DNA of 64,000 nt from Cololabis saira. Lineage: Eukaryota; Chordata; Actinopteri; Beloniformes; Belonidae. Positions within the stretch are counted from its first letter, which is position 1, and the number at the start of each line of letters is the position of its first letter. Below the pieces are notes generated by a model. That model saw only the letters and a list, made by a program, of their open reading frames with translations. It ran no database searches and was not told the origin of the DNA. Positions 1 to 11,710 of this stretch are shown in pieces. The stretch spans positions 55,382,066 to 55,446,065 of the forward strand of contig NC_084589.1 of assembly GCF_033807715.1 (NCBI RefSeq). Reading direction: 5' to 3'. The position numbers and the translations under genes are program-made.

Positions 1-505
1 CAACAGCCCTTGCTGCTGTGCAGCCACGCCTTATGAAGGCAGCCAGGGTGGAGAGGTCAACCTGAGTGGCTGCTCCTCCACCCTGCCACAGTTCTCCTTG
101 GTTTTCCCGGTGTTCAGAGTGAGGTTGTTCTCTGAGCTCCAGGTTGTCAACATCAGGACCTCCTCTCTGTAGGCTCCTCGTCCCCCTTTGAGATGAGTCC
201 GACCACTGTAGTGTCGTCAGCAAACTTCACTATCAGGTTGTTGTTGTGGGTGGGACTGCAGTCATTGGTGTAGAGGCTGAACAGGAGGGGGCCCAGCACA
301 CAGCCCTGTGGAGAGCCGGTGCTCAGCATGCGGGTGGAGGACAGGTGGGGGCGGAGTCTCACAGTCTGGGGACGGTTGGTGAGAAAGTTTTTTATCCAGG
401 TGCATGTGAAAGGGGGCAGGCCGATGGTGGTCAGTTTTGTAATGAGGATGTTGGTGGGCGGAAGCTGGTCTTTGTGGACACTTGCTTGACCTTCTTGTAG
501 CACCA
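1..505 (-). mobile_element. Degenerate LINE reverse transcriptase fragment (Rex1/CR1-like)
   Basis: Antisense coding remnant of a non-LTR retrotransposon. The open stretch 153-503 reads through the RT palm: the [19 protein letters not shown] segment (motif B region) and the catalytic block [10 protein letters not shown] (FADD form of YxDD). Sequence at 1-152 still resembles the downstream RT region (an ...ENNLTLN... stretch) but in another frame, so the copy is frameshifted; N-terminal endonuclease and ORF1 are absent. The wording of the motif blocks resembles fish Rex1/CR1-group LINEs; the clade assignment is inference. It lies just 5' of the first recognisable NLR exon, on the opposite strand. 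Confidence 0.8.
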
Positions 506-670
506 GATTGAGAGCTGGTACTGGGAGAGAGACGTGGACGTCCTCAGTCTCAGGAGGACCAGAGAACCTTTAACATGACAGGAAGTCCTCTGGTGGACTG
601 TCCTCATCCAAACATGACTCCATGGACCTTCAGACATCATGTGACCTAGTTCTTCATGATTCCTCCACAG

Positions 671-749
671 AATGGACCAGCAGATCTCAGAGTCCCCCAG
701 CGGTCCGTCTGTCCAGCAGCATCAGACCCAGCTGGACTCCATCTTTCAG
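671..749 (+). CDS. NLR exon 1 (short N-terminal linker exon)
   Basis: A 79-bp exon between a pyrimidine-rich acceptor (TCCTCCACAG, 661-670) and donor CAG|GTCTGT. From the ATG at 672 it encodes 26 residues beginning [13 protein letters not shown] and ending QTQLDSIFQ, the wording usually found just before the [10 protein letters not shown] exon in fish NLRC3-like proteins. It ends in phase 0, matching exon 2 at 13397. The ATG could be internal if an upstream coding exon exists; none was recognised. Confidence 0.75.
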
Positions 750-3700
750 GTCTGTACATGAACAACAACTGTCTCCATCTGTCCTGATGTCCATCTGCAT
801 GCTGGTCTCTGGAGACCAGTGGACTGTCAGTCTGTCCATCATGGACCTGATGTTTGTCTCCATGCTGGTCTCTGGAGACCAGTGGACTGTCAGTCTGTCC
901 ATCATGGACCTGATGTTTGTCTCCATGCTGGTCTCTGGAGACCAGTGGACTGTCAGTCTGTCCAACATGGACCTGATGTTTGTCTCTGTTGACGCTGCCA
1001 TTGTTTAAGGGTTGGAATGCCGAGAGAAAAACATAACGGAGGAAATGACTCAGCCACAATCATCCACTTTGTTTGACTGGCACATGCTACTGCCTCAGGA
1101 GCAAGCCGGAGTCATTTATTGACAATCATAAATCAAGAACACCTGTGTGACTCCACCCACTTCCGGTTAGTGTGGTCAATACAAGAACATAAACAAAAAC
1201 ATCCAACACCCCCACTTGTTCTTAGGTTGCCAGCACATATCAAATAACAGTTTACATTCACATGGGGTACACCTCGTTTTACAGTGAGTCATGTCAAATC
1301 TCTCCAATAACTTTGCAATGCATCTTTTCTGGTTCATCTTTATTTCACCTCCCTTCTGTGTGAAATCAATTCCTAGAAAGTGCTTAAGTTTTCCAAGATC
1401 TTTCATTTTAAACTTTGCTCCCAACATTTTCTTCACACTCCTAAGTATCTGATCATCACTCGCTGCAATAATGAGGTCATCAACCCAAATGATCAATATT
1501 ACCCGTCCATTTTCTGTTTGTTTTTTATAAACACAGTAATCAACTGAATTCTGAACAAAACCATTTCCTGTGAGAAAATCATGAAGCATTTTGTTCCAGT
1601 TTCTTCCTGACTGTTTAAGACCATAAAGAGATTTATTAAGTCTAAAGACTAATTTCTCACCAGTATCTGACTTGACTTCAAATCCTTCTGGTTGTTCTAC
1701 AAACACTTCACAATCGATCGGGGCACGAAGGTATGCAGTCTTTACATCCATCTGATGTAGTTCTAAATCATACTGCGCTGCAAGCTGCATTAAGCTACGT
1801 ACAGATGTCATATCAGCAGTAGGAGAAAAAGTTTCTTTAAAATCAATGCCAGCAACTTGACTGTAGCCTTTTGCCACGTATCTAGCTTTGTAAATAGTTT
1901 CTACAGGACTTTCCTTTACAGCATAAACCCACCTGCCCCCCACTGCATGTTTGCCCTCAGGTAAGGTGGTTAAGGTAAAGGTGTCATTCTCCTGCAAAGA
2001 ATCCATTTCCTCCTTCATAGCTTTAGCCCATAATTCTGATTTTGAGGAGCTAATTGCTTCCTTCATTGTCTGGGGGACACCACATGCAACTCTATAGAAG
2101 AATCTGTATAGTACTGAGGAGGTCTCCTCTCTCTCTTTGGGTAACGTGTAATATGACTGCTTTCTCCCCCATCTGCACTCATTTGTGTCATTGGTCTCAG
2201 CTTTTATTTCTTGTGGAGCTATTTGCACCAGGTCAGATTTTGGTAACTCCATGCCAACTCTCTCTCTAGACAAAACATGCTCCTCTATTTCTTCATCTGT
2301 CTGAGTATAGCATTCATTAGCTTTCTTTGTGATGAACTTCACCAGCCTGTTTTTCAGTATTCTTCCTGTGTCTGGATAAAAGACAAGATATGCAGGACTG
2401 TTTTTATCATAACCTACAAAAATCCCTTTGTCACAGCGTGTGTAGAGCCTGTACCAATAGGCTATACTCAGGGCAACAGGGTTGGTTTTGTTTGGGACGC
2501 GTGCTTCAAATAGATGCAAACGCTCAGACTTAGGATCCGGGTCGGATATGCCAATCCATTTATTTTCTTGATCAGCAGTAGTCAAAGCAAAAGTAATTCC
2601 ACTATTTAAAGTAAACATAAACTTATGACAGAACGCCACTCTCTGTCTTGCACGGTTGCACGTCTTGCACGGTTGCACGGTTGCACGGTCAAAAACTGTT
2701 TGTCTTCCCCCTGTCGCACCTGCCTGCAATTACCACCCAGGTGGCTTATAATGGTTACCAGGACAACCACCCACCATGACTGATTGACAGGCTAATCATG
2801 ACGTAACAAAAAGGGGGTATGACAACTCATATTCAGCTAAATAAATAAGACAATAAATCAAAGTATTTTGGCTCCAACACACCGGCCCCTAATTGAGAAC
2901 TGCAGGAAGCCGTGAACAATTCAACTTAATATACACAATGGAGCCAATATTTATACAAAAAACTCAAAACAAAACAATCCTCTCGTAGAGGTTTAAGTGT
3001 CTGCTGTTTGAATCAAGCAGAGCTTGGTTCCTGGTCTGACCAGTTACTGGTTCTGGTCTTTGATTCTCTGTTTGATGTCTTCAAGTTGTAGTGTAGTTTC
3101 TTCAGTGATGGCGGGAGCCATCCTTGCTGTCTGCTCAAACTCCACATCTTCCTCAAGCCTGCTGTTCCCAGGACGGGTCTGCGCCGTCACCTCTCCCGAC
3201 AGCTGCCACGGCTTCTGTGTGAGAGCTGCTTTCTCCAGCTCCTCGATCTTCTGAGAGCTGCTTTCTCCAGCTCCTCCATTTTATGCCACATCTTTTCTTG
3301 CCGCTTCTCAAATGAAGACTTTACTTCAGGCTTGTCTGTGGTTGGTGCTTTTCCTCCAAAAATGTCCATGTCATCATCATCCTCATCATCATCATCAGAA
3401 GGTAGGTCCTGAAAATAGTCCAATTCATCCTTGAGCTTCCTGGTGAAGTTTCTGTCAATTTCCTTTTCCTTTCGGTCCCAGTTTCCCTTCCCCCCAAAGG
3501 GATCAACGCGGGAAACCTCAATGTAACGACCCCCTATGTAGTCTTTATTCTTCTTCTTTCCCACTTCTTCTTCAGAGCGTAAATCCACATAGACGTAACC
3601 TGTTCTATTCCCACTTTCATCCTTGCCAATCTTGACTGCTATAGGCTTCAGCGGGGGCATGAATTCTCTGATTAGTTGCTCTTTAACACTGAACGGGATT

Positions 3701-6700
3701 CCTCTGAGCTTCACTGTGAAACCTGTCGTCGGCTCCGTCTCCTGTTTGGCCGTTTTCTTCACTTTGCTCTGCTTATCATCAGCGGCAGGGTTAGTTTTTG
3801 AGATGGTTTCTCTGTCACTGCTCTCATAGGCACTATCCGGTTGCTGAACAAGATCGCCATCCTCTTCTTCATCATCACCGTCATTCATCTCATCCGCCTC
3901 CTCTTTGGTGTCCTCTGATGACTTCTTATTAAAGTCATGGTTGTACTGATTCTGTAGCAACTCCTTCAGGTGTGTTATGGAGGTCCTGTTGACACTAACA
4001 CTTTCATGCTGCCCACTGTAGCTGGAAAGGGGACCGTTAACGACCCACCCCAATAGGGTCTTAATGGCGTATGGCCCACTGCCACGACTGTTTACAACTT
4101 CCCACGGTTCAAGTACTTTAGAGGCATTGGTACCAATCAATAGCTCAACGTCAGCTTGAATGCGTGGGAGAACAACCCCATTCAAATATGGCCACTTAGC
4201 CAGCTCCTCTTCATTAATCAAGTTTCTGGTTGTCACAGGCATTTTATTTTGGGTGTAAACCTTGGGCAGGCCGTAGAACTGTTCTCCAGTGAGGCTTGAG
4301 ATTTCCAAGTCTGTCAGGATGTAGCTGGAGACAGATGCCTTTGGGCCCATGGTGAGAAGGCTGATTTTTGCTTTCCTCCCACTCAAATTCAATTTTTCCA
4401 TTAGCGTTTCGGAACAAAATGTGTCTGTGCTGCCGGGATCAAGGAATGCATACGTTTTAATTATTTTGTCCCCCATGCTGGACTTCACCTGTACAGGTAG
4501 GATGGACAGAATGCCATTGCTGTTACCGGCCCCTGTTTGTCCACAAGAGACTTGTGTGTTGCTCACCGATGGTTTCTTTGGCTGGTTTGTGTTGCTTGCT
4601 CTCTCTTTAAAGTCAATATGAAGAAGACTGGGATGTGTTTTATTGCACACTTTGCAAGTCAAACGTTTGTCACAATGTTTGCTCATGTGTCCACCACAAA
4701 GGCAGCCAAAACAGATTCCTTTTTGCTTTATAAAGGACACTTTGTCCCTGTGGGATTTCTTCTCCATCTGTGGACATTTATCCAGAGTGTGATTTTTTGA
4801 GCAGCATACACAAGCGGTGGTGGTGTGAGCAGATGTGTTACTTTGCTTGGGACTTTGTGGAGATCCGGTTTGGTTTTTAACTTCAGGTTGAGAGGTTTCA
4901 ATAGTAGTGGCAAAACTGTCTCCCTTGTACATGGGCTTGCCTTGTGACTTAATTCCTTTGACCGGCCTTACTGTGCTTTGTGAGATATTTTGAATGTCAC
5001 CAAAGACTGGGTCCGACTGGATTTTGGCCTGGCGCTCAATGAAACTCACAATATCTGTGAATTGTGGTCGGCGGTAGAATCTTTCCATTATGCCACATGC
5101 AGACACTCTCCAGATATCTCTGAGCTTATAGGGAAGTTTTGAAATCACCGTTTTCATGTTGGTGGGCATGTCAAGTTCTCTCATATATTGTATTGTTTCC
5201 ATGGCATTACAACACTGACGAAGGAAAAGTGAGTAAGCTTGAAGGGATTTGGGATCTTCAGATTTCAACACTGGCCACTGGAGCACCTTCTCCAGGTATG
5301 CTGCTGTGATCTTATAAGCATCTCCAAAGTGTTGCTCAAGGAGAAGTCTGGCCATGTCATAGCCTCTGTCTGGTGGCATGAGTTGACAGCTGCGTACAAG
5401 CTCATTGGGCTGGCCCTTGGTGTACCTTTCCAAGTAGTACAGACAATCACCTTTGTTCGTTGTGTTTCTTTCCACGCAGTGTATGAAGGCCCTGACAAAG
5501 GTTTTGAACTGTAATGGATCCCCATCAAAACATGGAATCTCCCTTGGTGGCAGTAAATGAGAGGTTTGCTGTTCCATTAGCATGGCTGTGATTTCATTTT
5601 GCTTTTGCAAAAGGTCACATACAGTTGAGGTTTCATTGGGTTGAGAAGAAATTTGAGGCTTTGTCACATCATGGTTCAGGTAAGTAGTGGGTTTATTGGC
5701 CGGTGCTGCATTCCATGGTAAGTATTGTTGGTCAGATGGATTATTGGATGGTGGTGGTTGTTCTTGTCGAGGTGGTTGTTGCGTTTGTATGCAGGCTTGC
5801 TGCTGCAGTGGTTCTATTTGAGTTGGAGTAGGTGTTTGGATAGACGGTACGGATGGTACATACTCTCTGGCTAGGGGGTTGAATGAGACTGAAGGTTCTT
5901 TTGGTCTGGCTCCTTTCCTATAGTAGGAGTCCATTCCATCAGAGTGTGTCCGTGAAGGGGTTGGACTAGGAGATTGTAGAACTGCTATTTTGGCATTTGC
6001 AGCTGCCAGTTGTGCATCCATTTCCATTTTCTCCTTTTTCTTTCTTAACGTTTCCCTTTTTTGTGACATTTCCCTGTGCAGCCTTTCCTCCTCTTCCTCA
6101 ATGGCATGCTTTTCTTGTAGTGCTGCAGCACGTATGGCTAGGGCAGCTCTCTCTGCCTCTGCCTGCCTGCGAGCTGATGAGGTGCTGGACCTGCTGGACC
6201 TGCTTGTTGCAGACCTGGTGTGACTTTGATGAGTGGATTTTCTGCTTTCAACATTTGAAATGCTGTCATTGGGACAGATTTCATCCTCATCACTTTGCTG
6301 CAGAGTTTCGCTGCTTTTGGTCCATTCATTCACCTCCTCAATGAATTCATTGACGTTTATCATTTTGGCTTGGAACCATATATCATGTTTTCTCTGTTCT
6401 TCTGGAGGGATTAGTGGCAACAGAGCATTCTGTGCATCTCTAGCATCCTTGCACAGGTTAAGATATTTCCTGAATTCCTCTTGAACTTCTTGTTTGCATC
6501 CTCTTCCTCTTTGCATTAACTCTCCAATTGTTTTCTGCAAGTGGGATGCTTTGGTGAACTTAGATTTTCTATCCTTTTGCAGTGAGTCAGTTTTCTCCAT
6601 TAAGGCCTTGGGGGTTAATTTTATCTTTCGTTTTGTGACAACCTGTGATCCAGTCTGTGATTCATGTTCACTGTGAGCACTGCGACCTGCTGTGGTCACA

Positions 6701-9700
6701 TCGGACTGTTTTTCAGCCTCTGAAGGTTCAACCATTATTTGCATTGCATCACCATTAGAGCGCATAACGTGCGCGTCAGCCACAGAGGGCTCTCCATACA
6801 CGTTTGGCTCAGTTTGAACCAGAACACCATTATCTGACTCATTTGGACCCAGAACACCATTATCCGAGTACATCTTGCAATACAAAAAACCAACCAACAG
6901 TGTAAAAAGTAAAACAGTACCTTTGCTATTTCAGTAAAACCCAGTTGTTCATCACAGTTAAACCCAGTTTATTAATTCCAAGTCCTTGAAACCATAAAAC
7001 CACCAATGCATTGGATTTATACCAGAGCGCTCGTTTTTGAACCTCATTTTTTTTTTTTTTTTTTCAAAGTACCCTTTGTGTGCACACAGTGTTTTACTAT
7101 ATGGCCATCTAACCAGCTGGTAGCGCGCTACATACCTTGATGTGTATGCATTTCTTCAGACCGGTCCACTTTGAGCTGGTAGAGGCTGCCAATGCCACGA
7201 TCAAGCACCAGGATGCTGAGGTGATCCTCCAACTCCTCCGAACAGCGTGTAATCCCCCCGCTTGCCGCCGCGTAGAGGCGGGGATCCAGCCAGGCTCTGC
7301 TCCAGGCTCTCCTCCAGGCTCTGCTCCAAGCAGCGCGTAATCCAACCGCGATGCCGCTGGTAGAGGCGGTATCCAGCCAGGCTCTGCTCCAGGCTCTCCT
7401 CCAGGCTCTCCTCCGAGCAGCACGTAATCCAACCACGACGCCGCCGGGTAGAGGCGTTGATCCAGGCTCCGCTCCGAGCAGCGCGTAATCCAACCGCGAT
7501 GCCGCTGGTAGAGGCGGTATCCAGGCCAGGCTCTGCTCCAGGCTCTGCTCCGCGCAGCGTGTAGACCCTCCGCGGTGCGGCCGGCAGCCCGGGTGGTGCG
7601 CTGCGCTGCGCTGTGGTCCTCCGAACGCCGCGTCTCAGCAGCGGCTGTGGCGTTGTCCTGCACACTTAGAACCCCTTCCAATGCAGGTTTTGAACTTTCA
7701 ACTATAGTCCGTTCCAAACGAAGACTAAAGTTTCTTTGACAATAGTCCGTTCCAAACGAAGAGTATAGTTTTTGACAATAGTCCGTTCCAAACGAAGAGT
7801 ATAGTTTTTGACAATAGTCCGTTCCAAACGAAGATTAAAAGTTTTTGACAATGTAGAGCCTGTACCAATAGGCTATACTCAGGGCAACAGGGTTGGTTTT
7901 GTTTGGGACGCGTGCTTCAAATAGATGCAAACGCTCAGACTTAGGATCCGGGTCGGATATGCCAATCCATTTATTTTCTTGATCAGCAGTAGTCAAAGCA
8001 AAAGTAATTCCACTATTTAAAGTAAACATAAACTTATGACAGAACGCCACTCTCTGTCTTGCACGGTTGCACGTCTTGCACGGTTGCACGGTTGCACGGT
8101 CAAAAACTGTTTGTCTTCCCCCTGTCGCACCTGCCTGCAATTACCACCCAGGTGGCTTATAATGGTTACCAGGACAACCACCCACCATGACTGATTGACA
8201 GGCTAATCATGACGTAACAAAAAGGGGGTATGACAACTCATATTCAGCTAAATAAATAAAACAATAAATCAAAGTATTTTGGCTCCAACAGCGTGCATCC
8301 AGCTTTTTCTTATCATGATTGTAGGCATAGCATTCTGACCCAAAAATTCTCATTTGAGAGAGATCAGGCTTCTTTCCAGTTAACACAGTGTATGGAGTTT
8401 GCTTGAGCCATCTGTTGTAACACCGATTACGAATAATTGCAGCAGCCTGAACTGCATAAGTCCACAACTCTTTTGGTAAATTACTCCCAATTAACATGCA
8501 CGGGGCCATCTCAAATAAAGTCCTCCAACTTCTTTCAGCTGTCCCATTCTGATGGGGGGAATGAGGGGCTGATCTTTCATGTCTAATGGAATTTCTGCTG
8601 AGCAGTGACTGAAAATCACATGATGTAAATTCAGTTCCATTATCTGATCTTAAAGTCTTAATTTTACCATAAGGTGCAACATCAGCAATAAACTTTTCTG
8701 TACCTTTAACAGCATCACTCTTGGCTTTTAAGAAATAAGTAAAGATGGCACCAGAATAGTCATCAGTAAACACTAAAGCATATCTAAATCCATCTTTAGC
8801 TACAGGCTGTACTGGTCCAGCCAGGTCTGCATGTACTAGTTCTAGAACACCCATTGCTTTTTCATCCGGTTCTCGGTTTCTGCTGTGTTCAAATTTTCCT
8901 TGAATACACACTTTTCAGATTTGTTCTTAATTTTCATACCCTTTGCAACACTCTCCAGACTCAACACATCATCGTAATTACAATGGCCTAAAATTTCATG
9001 CCACGTCTGGATGTCATAGCAACCATTGCAAACATCACTTAGGTCCTTAACTGTTTTCAGATAAAACAGTCTGTCACACACATGAATGTCAAAAGCTGCA
9101 CCATTTTTGTGAATGAGTCTGTTCTGACCTTCTTTGAAGATTACCGTTGCTCCTTGGGCAGTTGCCGCTTTGACGGAGAATATGTCCTGCGTAAACGACG
9201 GGACATACAGCGCGTCCGTCAGCAGCACATCCACAACTCTCCCGTTGATGTCTCTCAGATGAAACTTGGCAGTACCCTTTTTCTCCGCAACTCCACTGGT
9301 TTTCACCCCATCAGCCAACTCCAGAATGTGACTCTGTGGCTAGAAGCTTGCGTCGAAAAACTCAAATCTGGTGATGTCTGTCACGATGTGCCTTGTTGCG
9401 CCAGAATCCACCATAAGGCCCCTCTCCTTCATCCTGCAGATAGGAGCGCCCTGGTCCACCATGAAAGCGAAGGTGTGGTCCTCTCCGTCCACTGCTTGTT
9501 TGGCTTTATCCTGCTTCTTCCGTCTGCAGTTTGCATCTCGATGCCCGGAACTCCTGCAGAAACTGCACCACCGTCTCTGATCTCTGCGCATCTCCGTGCT
9601 TTTTGCGCAGTCCCGGGCCATGTGCCCTTTCAGGCCGCAGGAATAACAGGTGACTGAGCTGACATCGGCTCTTCTCCTCTCACCAATTTTCATCACATTG

Positions 9701-11669
9701 TCATCAGTTGAGCAGACAGCCGCAAATTTCTCCGTGCTTTCATAACTTCTCAACTTGGTCTTGAACTCCGCAAAGGTTAAAGTCTAATCACTTTGCGTAA
9801 CGTGCACAGAGAATGGCTTAAACGCCTCTGGCAGGCCCTTTAAAATCATGGCAGTCAGTAATCCATCGCTCAGAGTCTCTCCTGCATTTCGCAGTGCAGT
9901 GATCGCCGTCTCTGCGCGGATAATGTAGTCAGTAACACTCTCGTTGACGGCCTTCTGAAGAGATGTCAGTTCAGTGTTCAAACTTATAACGCGCGGCTTC
10001 CCCGCGCCGGCATAATGATCTCTCAGGATTATTAATGCTTTCCTGCCATCATCAGCAGCGTCTCTCATCACAAGGGACAAACTTTTGTCATCAAGAAACT
10101 GGATTAATTCAGCATACACCTGCTCATTCTTGTCGGCGTCCTCGTCCGCGTTCTCGTCACCGTCTCCAGGTGGTTCACTCAATATCGTGCTCTTGAGACC
10201 AATCAGGTGCGCCAGGAATTTTGTCTTCCATAACTCGTAGTTCTTTTCATCTCCGTCGAAACACAAACGATTCCATCGGCTTCCAAACTCCTTTCTGGGC
10301 CCATAACCTGTTGACGCTGCCATTGTTTAAGGGCTGGAATGCCGAGAGAAAAACATAACGGAGGAAATGACTCAGCCACAATCATCCACTTTGTTTGACT
10401 GGCACATGCTACTGCCTCAGGAGCAAGCCGGAGTCATTTATTGACAATCATAAATCAAGAACACCTGTGTGACTCCACCCACTTCCGGTTAGTGTGGTCA
10501 ATACAGGAACATAAACAAAAACATCCAACAGTCTCCATGCTGGTCTCTGGAGACCAGTGGACTGTCAGTCTGTCCATCATGGACCTGATGTTTGTCTCCA
10601 TGCTGGTCTCTGGAGACCAGTGGACTGTCAGTCTGTCCATCATGGACCTGATGTTTGTCTCCATGCTGGTCTCTGCAGACCAGTGGACTGTCAGTCTGTC
10701 CATCATGGACCTGATGTTTGTCTCCATGCTGGTCTCTGGAGACCAGTGGACTGTCAGTCTGTCCATCATGGACCTGATGTTTGTCTCCATGCTGGTCTCT
10801 GCAGACCAGTGGACTGTCAGTCTGTCCATCATGGACCTGATGTTTGTCTCCATGCTGGTCTCTGCAGACCAGTGGACTGTCAGTCTGTCCATCATGGACC
10901 TGATGTTTGTCTCCATGCTGGTCTCTGGAGACCAGTGGACTGTCAGTCTGTCCATCATGGACCTGATGTTTGTCTCCATGCTGGTCTCTGCAGACCAGTG
11001 GACTGTCAGTCTGTCCATCATGGACCTGATGTTTGTCTCCATGCTGGTCTCTGGAGACCAGTGGACTGTCAGTCTGTCCATCATGGACCTGATGTTTGTC
11101 TCCATGCTGGTCTCTGGAGACCAGTGGACTGTCAGTCTGTCCATCATGGACCTGATGTTTGTCTCCATGTTGGTCTCTGGAGACCAGTGGACTGTCAGGC
11201 CCAATCCCAATCTCCACCCTCGCAGACTCGTAGACTTACGTGCGCGCTCCCGCACCTTGCATAAGGGCTTAAGGCTGTCCCATTCCTCAAGTGGTTAAGT
11301 GCGCGAGGGCTCCCGGCAGCCATTTTGAGCCCTTACTGCCCCCTTCCCGCAAGTCAGCATCCCAGCACACTCTGGGAAAGGGAATTACCCACAGTTCATT
11401 GCGTTGTGACATGAAAGGAGGTTACCAGGGAGAATGTAAACAAAACAGGGGGCAGAGGAAAAGGAACCATGTGCGACTGTGAGAAGAAAGTTCACCTGTA
11501 AGTATAAATACATATCCCACTGGTGATTTAAATTCAGAAACTGTTGTCCCGTGATGATTTTTCAACGGCCCTATTATTTCCTTTACAAACAGGGAGCGAC
11601 CAACAAACATATTATTTAACTATATATTATTATTATTATTAAATATTATTTAACTATCGTTCTTTGGTT

Positions 11670-11710
<41 letters not shown>

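Larger units (their letters stand above)
2441..8290 (-). mobile_element. Non-autonomous BEL/Pao element with captured host gene fragments
   Basis: Nested in the copia integrase. LTRs 2441-2879 and 7852-8290 are 439 bp each and differ at one base by eye; TSD GCGTG lies at 2436-2440 and 8291-8295. Minus-strand order: 5' LTR, repeat-rich leader (6898-7851), a 1,236-codon gag-protease frame (3187-6897), fragments resembling host genes RBM19 and MPHOSPH10 (3046-3921), purine-rich tract, 3' LTR. RT, RNase H and integrase are absent, so any movement needed enzymes from another BEL/Pao copy. Near-identical LTRs and a perfect TSD imply a very recent insertion of the defective form rather than decay in place. 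Confidence 0.93.
987..10530 (-). mobile_element. Ty1/copia LTR retrotransposon, interrupted by a BEL/Pao element
   Basis: LTRs 987-1208 and 10309-10530 are both 222 bp, have TGTTG...CAACA ends and differ at two positions by eye. TSD GTCTC at 982-986 and 10531-10535 lies within the 63-bp minisatellite. Orientation is antisense to the NLR gene. Order on the minus strand: 5' LTR, copia-type primer binding site, gag with two CCHC knuckles, protease, integrase, RT, polypurine tract, 3' LTR. Without the nested Pao element (2441-8290 plus one 5-bp TSD) it is about 3.69 kb. It is defective: in-frame stops at 9784 and 9340, a frameshift near 8905, and loss of the RNase H region. The integrase-before-RT order identifies copia rather than gypsy. 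Confidence 0.95.

Noticed and set aside
1176..2729. A copia pol protein starting MQAGATGG at 2729
   Set aside because: Residues upstream of about 2440 are translated from the Pao 3' LTR (2441-2879); the same start appears at the other LTR (8140). The real copia frame enters from the integrase at 8291 and above.
3187..3921. RBM19 or MPHOSPH10 as resident host genes
   Set aside because: Both segments are short, intronless, fused to Pao coding sequence and enclosed by Pao LTRs with a TSD, so they are captured fragments.
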